The position numbers were made by a program, and so were the translations under genes. Below are positions 1 through 11,449 of a DNA stretch of 64,000 bases, in pieces. The DNA comes from Siphonodentalium dalli (taxonomy: Eukaryota; Mollusca; Scaphopoda; Gadilida; Siphonodentaliidae). The stretch spans positions 103,262,278 through 103,326,277 of the forward strand of contig CP136069.1 in the NCBI GenBank assembly GCA_032622095.1, in the 5' to 3' direction. Each line of letters starts with the position of its first letter. Positions within the stretch are counted from its first letter, which is position 1. The notes under the pieces are model-generated. The model was not told the origin of the DNA. It ran no database searches and was given only the letters and a program-made list of their open reading frames with translations.

Positions 1-1090
1 CGCAACACTAATTAGGTGGAAGTTTAACTTAACAAAACTAATTAGTAGCAGTTGTCGGCAAGAAAACTTGCAAATTTTCAGCCAGTCCACACTTAGCATG
101 CAAGCGAAAGTGAAATTTGTATTAAAATTTTCAGACGACGGTGAATTTATAGTGCGACAATAGGTGATTGTAAAAATCTTTATTGATTTTCAGTGACGGT
201 GAATTGTGAGAATTTTGTATTTGACGGTGGAGTATATAGCTCGAAAATAGGTGATTTTTCAGAGCAAGTTCGGAAAATAATGTTTCGAATCAACTTTCAG
301 TTGACGGTGAACTTTAATGTTCATATGTGTTCTTGCGTCAACACGTGAATGATTATATTTCAGTTTTGTCGCCGGACGGCACAATTAACTTGAAATTAGG
401 TGACTTATTGGTGACGTCGTGGAAAATTAATTTATTTTTCCATTGTTGAGTTTGTAGTGTGTGATTGATCAGGTTAGATCTGACTTTGAAATTTTTTCAG
501 TCGACGTCAGATAGCGAGCGGAAATAGGTGACTTGAATATTTAATCGCAGATTAATTTTGAATTTTGATGCGATTTGTAGGTATTAGCTTGGTAGTTAAA
601 TTCTAGGTGACTTACAGTGTTCTGATTTACAGCAAACTTGAGAAATTTTTATTTTTTTTCAGAAATTTTCTTACGTAGTTGGACTTGACAATTTTTCTTG
701 AATTAAATTTTTCCACAGATTTTTTTTTTTACGCAGGTTTAATTACAAAATGAATTTTGTTTTTCAGCGATTTCTGAGTTGGTAGGCAGAAAATACTTAG
801 GTTTTTCTGTATAAATTTCAGCGCATCGGTTTTTCAGATATTGAGTTTAGTTTATTTTCATTTGACGTTTTCAGCGTTCAACAAGGTTATTTACTTTGTC
901 ATTTACACTTAGTGATTTTTTCCCCCGAATTCTCTTGTAGGTTTCGAGTTGAATTATTTTTTTTTTATTCCAGTTACATGTAGTTAAAGCGACACTTGTT
1001 TTTTTTTCAGAGATATTTCTTAGAAGTTGTAGGTCGATCGTGGTTGAAATACATTCAAATTTTTCCTAGCTACTTGCGAGTTAGTGGAAG
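1..1090 (+). other. Retrotransposon 5' leader with alternating short motifs
   Basis: This is about 1.1 kb without a long ORF upstream of the zinc-knuckle reading frame. It is T-rich and carries a recurring pair of motifs: TTTTCAG followed by GACGGTGAA-like sequence (near 128, 188, 294 and 497), and AATAGGTGA or TAGGTGACTT (near 166, 246, 395, 525 and 603). TTTTCAG recurs alone at roughly 655, 762, 832, 870 and 1005. These resemble 3' and 5' splice sites respectively, or simply a degenerate tandem repeat. A primer-binding site cannot be identified with confidence because the LTR boundary is missing. Confidence 0.6.
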
Positions 1091-1936
1091 ATGGCGTCAC
1101 AGATTTCAGAGGAAGTTATGTTGAAGATACAGGCTGAGATATTGGAATTGACAGTTCGGATAGAGGAGTTGAAGAGAAATAGTGAAAATAGTTATGATAA
1201 TAATTACAGCAATGATGATTATTACAGAAATGATAATTATAACAGTGGTTATAACTCTTACTCCAGACGGCGTGCGCAGAGATATCGGAATAGGAATCGC
1301 AGAAGGCAGTATACTGAGAGAAGCGATAATGCTCATTATTTACAGAAGGAGTCACATAATGTTTCAGATGAGAGAAATGATTATAGTAATCACACAAATG
1401 ATAGGTTACAAGGAGAGTATGTATCTGGTAGATACACCGGATGTTGGAAATGTGGTGATTTGACGCATAAAGCGTTTGGTTGTAGGAAAGGTGGATACTA
1501 TCGCTACTATGATAGAGATAAATTTTTTCGTCCACAGGATAGATCCCGGAGATTTATTAACAAATCTCAATTTGTTAATGATTCCAGTAAGGAACATTGT
1601 ATAAATGGAAATGCTACAGAGTCAGATATTACTGTTTCAGGTTACAATACTAAGGCTCTTGTTGATACAGGTTCGACTTGCTCCACAATTTGCGAGCAAT
1701 TTTACAGCACTTTCTTGAAACATATTCCTTTGCAGCCCTTGTCTGTTATACTTAATATAGAGTGTGCTGATGGCAAGAAACTTCCTTATCTTGAATACAT
1801 TCAGTGTCCTATTACAGTTCCTTCTTTAGGACAAGATTCAGGCAAAGAGTTCATTTTTCTTGTAGTGCCAAACAGTTCTTATAACATGTCAGTGCCAGTT
1901 TTGCTAGGAACTAATATTCTTTCAGAACTCATGTAG
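1091..1936 (+). pseudogene. Gag-like zinc-knuckle and aspartic protease ORF of the gypsy element
   Basis: The 281-residue ORF starts at ATG 1091 and ends at TAG 1934-1936. Residues 5-30 are a short amphipathic, possibly coiled-coil segment. Residues 31-115 are low-complexity and rich in Asn, Tyr, Ser and Arg. A CX2CX4HX4C zinc knuckle (C118, C121, H126, C131) would bind nucleic acid in family members. A retropepsin-type protease follows, with the active-site motif VDTGS at 191-195 and the closing motif LLGTN at 271-275. No capsid-like domain is recognisable, so the Gag part is much shorter than usual. The next ORF is in the same frame directly after the TAG, so the stop is either a nonsense change or a readthrough site; other lesions in the element favour decay. 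The domain calls are firm, the Gag label is inference. Confidence 0.85.
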
Positions 1937-3868
1937 TTGTGCAAAGATGCACATGGTAACAGGTTTTTACAGAATGCAAACTTGTCATCATCTTGGTTTA
2001 TGGCATTCAGATGCATGATTTCTAGGGAGAAAGAACTTGCTAAACACAACTTTGTTCTAGGTCATGTAAAGTCTGCTGAGAATACTCATGTTATTCTCCA
2101 TCCTAATACTAAGAAAGTTGTTACTGGTTTTATTGATCACAAGATTCCTTACCAACCCACATGTGCTATTTTGCAGCCTCTTCCAGATGATGATCGGTTC
2201 AAATTTTTAGAGATAGGTCCATATATTGTGAAATATGATTTCAAGAGCACTGATACTGTTGATGTCCACTTGTCAAATATTTCTTCTAGGACTATTAGTA
2301 TAGCACCTAACTCTGTTATTTGTCAGGTACAGCCAGTCTCTGTTGAGCAAGATATTGAAACCTCCCCAGGTTCAGAGACTACCTCTTCATTTCTTGATAA
2401 AATTACTATGGATGTTTCTTCTCTTGATGATGCAAAGGATATATCTGTTGCATTGAATCTTATCAAAGAATTTTCAGATGTTTTTTCACAGCATGATCTT
2501 GACTTAGGTTTTTACAGTGCAGTTAAGCATAGGATCGACATGTATGATTCTACGCCTTTCAAGGATCGTCCGAGACGTTTACCTCCAAGCATGATTGATG
2601 AAGTGAGAAATCGTCTTCACCAGTTGTTAGCTGCCGGCATTATACGCCGATCTCACAGTCCATATTCTTCTAATGTTGTTTTAGTTAGGAAGAAGGGTTC
2701 AAATGACCTTCGTATGTGTACAGATTTTAGAATTTTAAATAAACGCACTATTCCAGATAATTATGCACTCCCTAGGCCTGAAGACCTTTTTGATTACTTA
2801 GCAGGTGCCAAGTACTACTCAGTTCTCGACCTCAAATCTGGTTTTCATCAATTGGAAATTGCAGAGGAGCACAAAGAGAGAACAGCTTTTACTGTTGGAG
2901 GTCTAGGTTTCTATGAATATAATAGACTTGCATTTGGTTTGAACAATAGTCCTTCTAGCTTTCAGAGAATGATGAAAGACTGCCTCGATGGTCTTAACAG
3001 GAATATATGTAATATTTATGTTGATGACGTCATTGTATGGTCAAAATCAGTTCCGGAGATGTTGGAACGACTTAGACTTGTTTTTGACAGGCTCAGAGAA
3101 TGTGGTTTGAAACTGGCTCCAGCAAAGTGTAAATTTTTCATGCGCCATGTCTCATATGTAGGCCATGTAGTTTCAGAGAAAGGTATCGAGACGGATCCTG
3201 CGAAAGTTGACAAAATTGTCAACTGGCCAGTTCCCAAGAACTCTGATCAATTGCGATCATTTCTTGGCTTTGCAGGTTACTACAGAAAATATTGTCCAAA
3301 TTTTTCCAGGATTGCTAAGCCCTTGACAGATTTACTTCCCCCTACAAATACAAAGAAGCCAAATAACAAGGTTAAATCCTCTTTTACAGGGAAATGGAAA
3401 TGGGAGCATGAGCAGCAGTCTGCTTTTGATACTTTGAAAGATCGTCTTTCTAATCCCCCCATTTTAGGTTACCCCGATTACAGCAGGCCCTTTGAAGTCC
3501 ATACTGATGCGTCCCTTCATGGTTTAGGTTGTGTCCTTTACCAAGATATCGATGGCGTGAAGAGAGTTATTGCGTATGGCAGCTGAGGAACCACAGCAGC
3601 AGAAAAGAATTACCCGGCACATAAGTTAGAATTTTTAGCTTTAAAATGGGCAGTTACAGAAAAGTTTTATGACTATTTATATGGTAATTATTTTGTAGTG
3701 TATACTGATAACAATCCCTTAACTTATGTTTTAACTTCAGCCAAATTAGATGCCACTGGACAGAGATGGTTATCAGCCTTAGGTTCTTTTAAATTTGATA
3801 TTGTTTACAGACCCGGTAAATTTAATACCGATGCAGATGCCTTATCCAGGTTGGATACACCTATATTA
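1937..3868 (+). pseudogene. Reverse transcriptase and RNase H of the gypsy element, interrupted
   Basis: It is in frame with the preceding ORF and has no start codon of its own (the first codon is TTG straight after the TAG). Counting from 1937, residues 1-170 link protease to RT. The RT palm runs from about 215 to 400, with D298 in SVLDLKSGFHQ and the catalytic YVDD at 361-364. The thumb/connection includes SFLGFAGYYRKY at 441-452. RNase H begins at VHTDAS (521-526). An in-frame TGA at 3584-3586 cuts the RNase H domain, whose remainder (EKNYPAHKLEFLALKW, then YTDNNPLTY) continues in the same frame to DADALSRL near 3850. The reading frame then changes around 3855-3875. The enzyme would copy element RNA into DNA; here it is a broken copy. 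Confidence 0.92.
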
Positions 3869-5414
3869 TTACAAATGATTCAGTACAAGTTATTTGTAAT
3901 TCATTACAGGTTCAGCAACCTTTTGTTGAAAGTTTATGTTGCAGCACTGATGTTTTAAATTCTGTTCAAGATGATGTAGGCCATGATCTTGATGAAATGA
4001 ATTATAGGGATTGGAGAAGATTGCAGGAAAGAGATGATGTATTGTCCGTATGGTTATCAGCCGTGAGAAGAAATAGTTGCCCAAAGAGAAAGTCCCTTCC
4101 CCCTTCTAAGCTTCATTCAGCATTTTTAAGACATTTTTCTAAGCTTAGGTTGCAGCGAGGAGTTCTTTATAGAGAGTCCACTTTTAATGGTAAAACCACC
4201 ACTCAGCTTGTTTTACCACATTCACAGATTACTTTTGTTCTTAAATCATTACATAATGATATTGGACATCCAGGTCGTGACAGAACAGTTTCACTTGTGA
4301 AAGAAAGATTTTATTTTCCAGGTATCGACAGTGCTGTCGATGATTGGATAAAACATTGTCATAGATGTCTTCGAGTGAAAACTAATCCGAATTTCAGAGC
4401 CCCTTTGGTATCCATTACTACTTCTCAACCTCTTGAACTTGTTTGTATTGATTTTCTTACTCTTGATTGTTCTAAAGGTGGTTACCAATATGTTCTTGTT
4501 ATGACAGATCATTTTACTAAATATGCACAGGCTTATCCTACAAGGAACATGACTGCAAAGACTACTGCTGATGTATTGTTTAACAATTTCTTTATTCATT
4601 ATGGTTATCCTCAACGTATTCATAGTGATCAAGGTGCTAATTTTGAATCTCAACTTATTTCTGAAATTTGTCAGCTTTGCAGCATCAAGAAGTCCAGAAC
4701 TACTCCTTATCATCCGATGGGGAATGGTGTTACAGAGCGATTTAATCGCACACTTATTAGTATGTTAGGTACTCTTAATCCTGACCAGAAACATGACTGG
4801 AAATCACATATAGGTCCTCTTGTTCATGCTTACAATTGTACTAGGCATGAAACTACTGGTTTTGCTCCTTTTCAGTTGATGTTCGGAAGAGAACCACGGT
4901 TACCTCTTGATGTTTTATTCGGTCTGAATAAACCTGATTCTGATCAAACTTCTTATTGTGATTATGTTTCAGACCTTAGACAGAGACTTTCTGATTCTTA
5001 CAGATTAGCATCCAAATCTATGTCTGGTGCTCAGAGTAGTAATGCCAAATATTATTATCGAAAGCTTCGTGGTGCAATTATACATGTAGGTGACAGAGTC
5101 TTAGTAAAGACATTAGCTTTCGAAGGCAGACATAAATTGGCAGATAAATATCATTCTGAAGTATACACTGTTAAATCTCAACCTAATTCTGACATTCCTG
5201 TTTTTAATTTAGAAGATGACAATGGAAAGCAAAGAACTTTACATAGGAACCACTTGTTGCCTATTGGTTCTTTACCCCTTGACTTTCCAGATGACGACAC
5301 AGCCCTTAAATCTCCTCTTGAACAGAGAGATGCTGATGCCTCAATTGTAGATCCTCTTATCCCACCTGTACGGCCACCAGAGCCTAAGGTGCGGAAACGT
5401 CGTATTCCAGGTAC
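3862..5414 (+). pseudogene. Integrase of the gypsy element
   Basis: The frame is open from about 3862, after the frame change that separates it from RNase H; the first ATG of the ORF is 3997. Numbering from that ATG, the HHCC zinc-binding N-domain uses H86, H91, C121 and C124. The catalytic core has D152, D211 and E247, giving D-X58-D-X35-E spacing typical of retroelement integrases. A C-terminal GPY/F-like module lies near 380-425 (KLADKYHSEVY, then TLHRNHLLPI). The family inserts element cDNA into chromosomes. The catalytic triad is complete, so the break here is in the frame linking to RNase H rather than in the domain. From about 5415 the sense frame changes again; the ORF runs on to a stop at 5466 in what looks like the wrong frame. 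Confidence 0.92.
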
Positions 5415-6156
5415 TGGTATGATACTTCACGTGATGAAGTTCGCGATAACCATATTAATGGTTTAGACCATATAGATGGTTCAGATGAAGAATCGGTGAT
5501 TTGTTTTGTTCCACAGGGCGTTGCAGGTATAAAATCTGCTCCTAATGCAGTGGACAGTTCAGCTCCATCTCGTCGGGGGTGACGACTTTCCTGCGAGATT
5601 GGAAGCTGGTGGTATTTCTTCTCCCTGTGGTGACGACCGCACTCAAATAGATGAGTTCAGGGAAGTTAGAACTGATGTCGGTGATGACAGTAATGTTGAT
5701 ATTTCAGCTACACAGGATTTGACAGGTCAACTTGAACTTCGTTCCACATGTGATAGCAATGATGAGGCTGATGAGAATGATGATGAAGTTGTTGATATTG
5801 TCCGTGTACCTTTAGCAACTATTGCAGAAGATACTGTTGTTGTTGATGGTAATGTTGATGGTGCGAAAGCGAATGTTTCAGGTGATGATGGTGCCTCGAG
5901 TAGTAGTCAGAGTGAAGATAGAGAAATAATTTCTCTTTCAGAGTCCATACCAAAACCAGTACCTAGGACATCTAGTAGAACAAAGAAGCCTCCATCATGG
6001 ATGGGCGACTATGTATCTAAGAACATCCAGCCCAAACCATGTGGAGAAGATCAATATAAGAATCAGCTTTTGCGTAAGCTGATGAAAAATCAAATTTGCA
6101 CCAAGGTAGCCCCAGATGTTCTTCAGTCCATTCTCAGGACTATCTTAGATGAATAA
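5415..6156 (+). pseudogene. Acidic C-terminal extension of the gypsy polyprotein, frame-disrupted
   Basis: Between about 5415 and 5573 the plausible frame is one register away from integrase (it reads DTSRDEVRDNHINGLDHIDG); it then returns to the integrase register for the ORF 5545-6156. This pattern implies a pair of compensating indels. The 203-residue ORF is Asp/Glu/Ser/Val-rich (residues 30-130) and ends with a basic stretch RTSSRTKKPPSWMGDYV at 141-157, a type of tail seen after integrase in some metazoan gypsy elements. No chromodomain or envelope-like membrane segment is visible. The ATG at 5545 is likely incidental, with the tail translated as part of Pol in an intact copy. Its function is unknown. 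Confidence 0.6.
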
Positions 6157-6842
6157 GATTTTCATTTTCAGTTCACTCATTTATATTCAGTGATTCCATA
6201 TTACTGATATGTCAGTTTCAATGATGTGTGTATACATTGGACATAGGCATTGTCCTGTTGTGTTAGTTGTTTTTAAAATTGATTCTTTTATAAATTATGT
6301 ATTGATATTATGTATTGTTAGGTATCACTTATCATCTTCGTACGATCAGAGATATTTCCACTTATTCCAGCTGACGATCCAGTGTAGAGCTACGACTCAT
6401 ATGAGGTACCAGTTTTCAAGGAATTCTATTTTTTTTGTTATATACTCTGTGAGGTGATAAAGTGTTCCTTTCTATATATGATTATGATTTTAACATATTT
6501 GTGTTGATTGTTGTGTATTCATGATTGAAGTTTTGAGATAGACCAGCCAATGTGAATCAGTGGTGATTCCATTTCAGCGGTATTGTGTGATATATTCACG
6601 TTGTTTACTGTCTACGCCAGATAGTGAAGAGTCAGTTCAGTAACTGTTGATTAAGTGCAGTTATATAATGCTGATATTTGATTTCAGTTCTGAAGATAGG
6701 TCGGTGTCAAGGTTATCTCTGTGTATGAGAATGTTATAGATGATAATTTTCCATTATCAGTTGCAGAGTTTGAAAGCCATGTCTATTTGCGACATTTCCT
6801 TTCAGTATTGGTTTAAATGACTAGGGAGTCATTTTGTCAACA
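6157..6842 (+). other. Untranslated 3' region of the gypsy element
   Basis: About 0.7 kb lies between the last coding frame and the purine tract. The short ORFs here (for example 6209-6457) show no recognisable motif. The sequence is T-rich with several TTTCAG motifs like those of the leader. No envelope gene is visible. Confidence 0.55.
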
Positions 6843-6852
6843 GAGGGGAGAG
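6843..6852 (+). promoter_or_regulatory. Polypurine tract of the gypsy element
   Basis: GAGGGGAGAG sits directly before the TGTGAC start of the 3' LTR. In this family such a tract primes plus-strand cDNA synthesis, and its position supports the LTR boundary. Confidence 0.75.
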
Positions 6853-7545
6853 TGTGACCGTGCTATTTTATATACCAAATCAGTATATGCCTTTATTACA
6901 TGCTACACATGTATACTAACTAAGTTATTAAACCTAACTCACTAATATACATTTTTATAGCCGCATTGTAATCATTTCATTGCGCGTACTTGGTTCATTC
7001 CATTTCGCGCTATTCCGTTCTGCACATTCCCCGTTTCCTATGTCTCATTGCTGATCTGTATTTTGCTATTTACTATCTCTATCTACGCCCAATCTCTTAC
7101 CCGCTTAAGTCTTCCTCTGTCTAGTTCAGCGCCCAGTATTAGATCTAACTAAGGTGTTTTAGCCAATCACAGGTAAGCTTATTTACCGCGCTTTCTCAGT
7201 CCGTATTTCGTCACCAAGGTGTACGCATCGCAATATCGTATAACACTCTCAGTGTTATCCTAATTTCTTCATGCTCGAAGAATGTTAATAAGTTTAAGAA
7301 GTAATACTACGTTATGACATCTGACCTATGCTTTCCAAAGGATGGTATGTAATATTTGTTATGTTTTCACCCGTTATTATAGCTTGTATTTTAATAATAT
7401 TGTTTTCGGTTTTGAAACTTTAGTGTTGTCACATTTGCATAAATATATTTGCCCAATAGTTTAGTGAAGTTGGAAATCGCACGCTGCGTTCATAATATCC
7501 CTTTTATACCAGCAATATAGGTTTTATTTCTAACTGTTCGTCACA
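6853..7545 (+). repeat. 3' LTR of the gypsy element
   Basis: The 693 bp segment begins TGTGAC and ends GTCACA, a perfect 6 bp terminal inverted repeat of the TG...CA type, and follows a polypurine tract. A TATA-like TTTTATATACC lies at 6866-6876. The boundary is inferred from these signals because the partner 5' LTR is not in the window for comparison. Confidence 0.7.
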
Positions 7546-8452
7546 GTTAGGATTATGTCAAAATAGTTGTTTATATCGACAATAGGGAAGTTGGTTTTTG
7601 ACACAATCACATTTCACATATTTATTAATATCCATACTGGATATTTATTCGGCAGCAACTACAACCTATGTATTTGTTCACCAGGGTCCTTTTTCTCGTT
7701 GGACATCTCTCGATTGATGTTGGATGTTCGATGTTGTGATGTTGCTGTCAAGCTGTCTGTGTAGATGTTATGTGATGTCATCCATATGTGTCTTGTGATG
7801 TTGGATTGTGTTCCGTTTGGTATTGCATGATGATGAGTATAGAATAAATACATGATGAAGACTTTTAAGGTAGGCTTAGTGTTTTCATAGACCCTGCCAG
7901 ATGTTTAGACTCAGAGCCCATAAATGTTTGTGATATAGCGACTGATGGTTCACTAAAGACCCACCCCTGTGCTCTACCACATTGGTACAACAGTTGTTAC
8001 ACGACAAAGAAAATTATCAACAAGCTTAGTGAGCGTCATCATCAAAATTGCAAATTAAAACACGGCAATGGTAAATTGGTAATCCCTACATACCAGGAGG
8101 ACAAGGCATTGAAACTTGGGACAACAGTTGTTACACGGCAAAGAAATTTAAAACACACTGTGCACAGATGAATGTTTATACATGTACTGTGCAGTCGAGA
8201 TCACCTGGACTACAAATATTTAAGGATTATACTATTTGATGAGTAGATGCGTGACTGATAAAAGAATTAGAGACTCCATATTTACTCGGAAGATAACAGT
8301 ATACGATGCCATACAGTTGTTCCATAACACCTCAACCTTTGGTGGATATTAACAGTAAAACTAATGAAAATAATGAAAGCCAGACTCAACATCAAGACAA
8401 CATGTGCATGCATAAGTGACGTTTCAATGATTTTGACTCCATCAGATGATAT
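7546..8452. other. Non-coding spacer
   Basis: I see no gene here. There is a TGATGTT-rich low-complexity stretch at about 7715-7810 and a 26 bp direct repeat (ACAACAGTTGTTACAC followed by CAAAGAAA-like sequence) at 7987-8012 and 8121-8146. Confidence 0.5.
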
Positions 8453-8455
8453 TTA

Positions 8456-8834
8456 AGCGACACCAATTTTTAAGTCTGGTTTACGATGTGGGGAGAAAAA
8501 AAGTAGATGCAGGAGGGAAAAAAATAAAAATAAAAAAGATTGTCCCCCCAATTTATATCAAGTAAATCGTGGAATTTTACATAAATTTTACAAAAATTGT
8601 GAAAAAATGTTTTTGAATGAAATTCTGTTCAAACCAAACAAGACATATCTTGTCATGAAATACATGAAAATATGGATCTGTAAATGATCATAAGCAGAAC
8701 CGGATGCGACAGCACATGAAAATCAGTACGCGTGTAAAATATTTTGGGACAAAAAAAGTTATATTTTTTTTTCATGAAATGGAAACAAAGTTGTAGGAGG
8801 TGTTCGTAAACCAGACTTAAAAATTGGTGTCGCC
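8456..8834 (-). mobile_element. PIF/Harbinger-like MITE, copy 1
   Basis: The 379 bp element has roughly 30 bp terminal inverted repeats (GCGACACCAATTTTTAAGTC at the left, its complement at the right) and is flanked by TTA on both sides (8453-8455 and 8835-8837). A 3 bp TWA duplication with GGCG-like ends is characteristic of PIF/Harbinger. It has no transposase. A second copy in the opposite orientation lies at 15427-15834 and matches along the whole length, including an internal poly-purine block. Confidence 0.8.
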
Positions 8835-8837
8835 TTA

Positions 8838-9020
8838 GGCTCATGTTAACACAGGATCACATATTCTCAAAATAATTGTCTCCCTCAAGTTGGCCTCAAC
8901 CATACTAGTATTTATATTTGATAGAACCTCAGTGAGACCATGTTGAAAATTACCATCAATGCAGTTCCAGTGTTGACGCAACGCGGTCATGTTACTTCAA
9001 ACCAGTTGCAATGTTCCTTA
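8838..9020. other. Spacer between two MITEs
   Basis: Short AT-rich sequence with no gene, repeat or site that I can support. Confidence 0.4.
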
Positions 9021-9713
9021 GGCCAAAGAAAAAAGATACTATGTTTCCGTACATCGACCGACCCTAAAAATAACCCGCCGACCCTAAACTTTTTATTGAT
9101 ATTTTGAGAAAAAGTCAAAATTTTCGCAATTTTAATTTCCTGAGAGTGGATCTCCTGCCTGCTTTATGTCTTGTTTGGGACTTATGGAACACTATCAACA
9201 GACATGGTGGGTGTGTATCTGTATATATACATGTAAAGATGTTATCACTGCATATATTAGGGGTATACATGTACTAGTAGCTACTGTTTCCAAAAACCAG
9301 GCATGCTCGGTGGGTGTACTGGCTACCCCCAGACAATGGGATGTAATCGTCACAATACATGTACGGTATAATGGCGGTATTATTGGTAAAATTCTTATAA
9401 AAAGTTAGTGACATCAATTTTGTACCAAGTTTATAGCCAAATTTATGAAAATGTGGTATTAGATATAATAAAAAACATACGTAAGCATGAAGTAAGTTTG
9501 ATTTTTTATCAATCTTAATGTATATTTCCACTGTGTTGATCAAGTAATACTTTCCCCATGGCACGGGTTGGCATTTTATGTCACTTTGGTCGAGGTAGTT
9601 CAATATTTCTGCAGCTGGATAAAAAATATCAAAATAAAATAAAATAAAAAAAATTCCCTACCTACCTACCCTAAATTTTTTTACCGGAAACATACAATCT
9701 TTTTTCTTTGGCC
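9021..9713. mobile_element. Non-autonomous TIR element (MITE), 693 bp
   Basis: The ends are inverted copies: GGCCAAAGAAAAAAGAT at the left, its complement at the right, continuing through TATGTTTCCG with two mismatches over about 29 bp. The flanks are TTA at the left and TTT at the right, so a 3 bp duplication is possible but imperfect. Both termini also carry ACCGACCC/ACCTACCC repeats just inside. No transposase is encoded. ORFs at 9166-9408 and 9274-9603 overlap on opposite strands and look random. Confidence 0.7.
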
Positions 9714-9754
9714 TTTAGCATGGTAATTCGTGAAAATAAATGTCAATGCAACTT

Positions 9755-10344
9755 ACTCTCAGGCTCCAAATAAAAGTGCAGGCCCAAATAATAGTGCGGG
9801 GGGGGGGGGGGAATTACATTGAAAGTTAATAAAAGTACAGCAAACTTCGGGGTTCATGCAGAGTTTGGTGATTTTTTTAACGCGGTCAAAACCCATGACC
9901 ACGTTGAATCCGCCGTTTATTATTTATATTTATATACTTAAATTCATTATGAACTAGGATTGTATGTCTTTCCCATTATTTATTCATCTATTTAAACAAA
10001 CGCATGGAGTTCAGTTCAGACAGTTCGAATCCTTGTTTTTTGGAAAACCAAACATTTTGAGAATCCGTTCATGGAGAACGGAAGAAACGCAATTTCACAG
10101 TAAAGTATAAACATATGACAAAATGTCTTGTTTAGCTAGTAACTAATGTAGACGTGTTGATCATTTTTACATCTGAATCATATAGAAATCTTGAATTTGT
10201 GCTGATTTAAATTTTCATAGCTTCAAAATATTAATAAACGTGCAGACCCAAAATAAGCACTGTGCAGGGGGGGGGGGATTTCCCAAGAAAAATAATAAAC
10301 GTGGATGCAGCTGGTGCATGCATATTTATTTGGAGCCCAAGAGT
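9755..10344. mobile_element. Probable non-autonomous inverted-repeat element with G-tracts
   Basis: The left end ACTCTCAGGCTCCAAATAAA and the reverse complement of the right end (ACTCTTGGGCTCCAAATAAA) match over about 20 bp. Inside, a direct repeat (GTGCAGGCCCAAATAATAGTG and a variant, each followed by a poly-G run) occurs near both ends, at 9776-9811 and 10239-10277. The G runs are 14 and 11 bases. No clear target duplication and no coding capacity. Confidence 0.55.
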
Positions 10345-11447
10345 AAAGAGGTGGAGGTGAATGTTACATGTAAGTTGTTATTAACGAAATGGAACGATGC
10401 CTTTAATAGGTTCCACCAGCAATAAGTCGCGACTTCTTTATATTGGCCTGACAGATTGGTTTTTGTTGGCGTCATGCCTGTCGACCATTATGATGGCCAC
10501 ATATATTGTCATATAACAGCGATTTACGATCTGTCTTGTTGGCTCATAATATAAATTAAGAAAGTGGCCTTGTGTTCGTTCCTTGCGTAAAAAAATATTT
10601 TTTAGTACAAACGTCCTCATTGATTGTGTCCCTCGACTCCTTGTGTAATTGGTCAAGTAACTTACATGTATGTACATGTACAGACCACTCACAAATTTCT
10701 TAGAAAAGCGACCACATGTTCGAATCTACTTTGCGATTTTGGAGCAACGCATTTGTAAATGCGTTCATATTTTAACACATTTACCTTGATTTATTCACAA
10801 ACAAATGTCTTGTGCAGGCCTTAAAATCCATCAGATTTTTGGCAATAATCAAAATGTTAGTGTTTCACTTTCTACAGGGAATCAAGACTTTTTACTAGAA
10901 TCAAAATGAGAATCATGATTCTCAGATTCTGATTATAAAACAATTAATGTCAACAGTGTTTATTTATGTTTATTCCATTTTGAATGGAAAACTACATCAT
11001 GAATGTCCGATTCCGAACATATACATGTACACCAGGAGTGGGAAAATAACACAGAATTATTCAGATGTGAATTTAAATTAAACAAAATTATAACTAAAAT
11101 TGCAAAATACACTATCGTATCGTTATTTGGGTGTTCATACTAGTATACTTTTTCGGCGCAATGATCGGTAATTTCAATGCGACTGCGATTATTCCCAATG
11201 CAGTGCATTTAATTTAAATGCTGTCATTAAGGCATTTACAAAGTGGCGTGACACAATGCACCCTCAATGCATTTTAAATGCAACAACCGCATTTCATTGA
11301 TCCACGTTGTAAAGGACATTTATTTTTAGAATACATGTATGTACGTGTATATAACCACAAGAATAAAGAACAAATCAACTGTTTTTATTACTTTGTAAAC
11401 CTCTGATGTTTCCCATACAGTATACATTTGTATATTATAAACCATGT
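10345..11447. other. Non-coding spacer rich in TACATGTA
   Basis: No gene recognised. The palindrome TACATGTA occurs at 10663-10670 and 10673-10680 and related ACATGTAC motifs elsewhere. An AATGC-rich patch lies near 11195-11295. Confidence 0.4.
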
Positions 11448-11449
11448 TA

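Larger units (their letters stand above)
1..7545 (+). mobile_element. Ty3/gypsy LTR retrotransposon, 5' LTR outside window
   Basis: Domain order is zinc knuckle, aspartic protease, reverse transcriptase, RNase H, integrase, then an acidic tail, a purine tract and one LTR. RT before integrase places it in Ty3/gypsy rather than Ty1/copia. The coding region is broken by two in-frame stops (TAG 1934-1936, TGA 3584-3586) and by frame changes near 3860, 5415 and 5573, so this copy is probably inactive, although the catalytic residues of protease, RT and integrase are still visible. The first bases of the window do not match the 3' LTR, so the window opens just inside the internal region. Confidence 0.93.

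Noticed and set aside
1-30. tRNA-type primer-binding site at the first bases
   Set aside because: Any match would begin before the window and the 5' LTR edge is absent, so no boundary supports it.
1106-1597. Antisense and alternative-frame ORFs over the zinc-knuckle ORF
   Set aside because: They overlap a frame with clear domain motifs and are shadows of its low-complexity codons.
6209-6457. Possible envelope-like third ORF of the gypsy element
   Set aside because: Only 82 codons, without signal peptide, glycosylation cluster or transmembrane pattern typical of envelope proteins.
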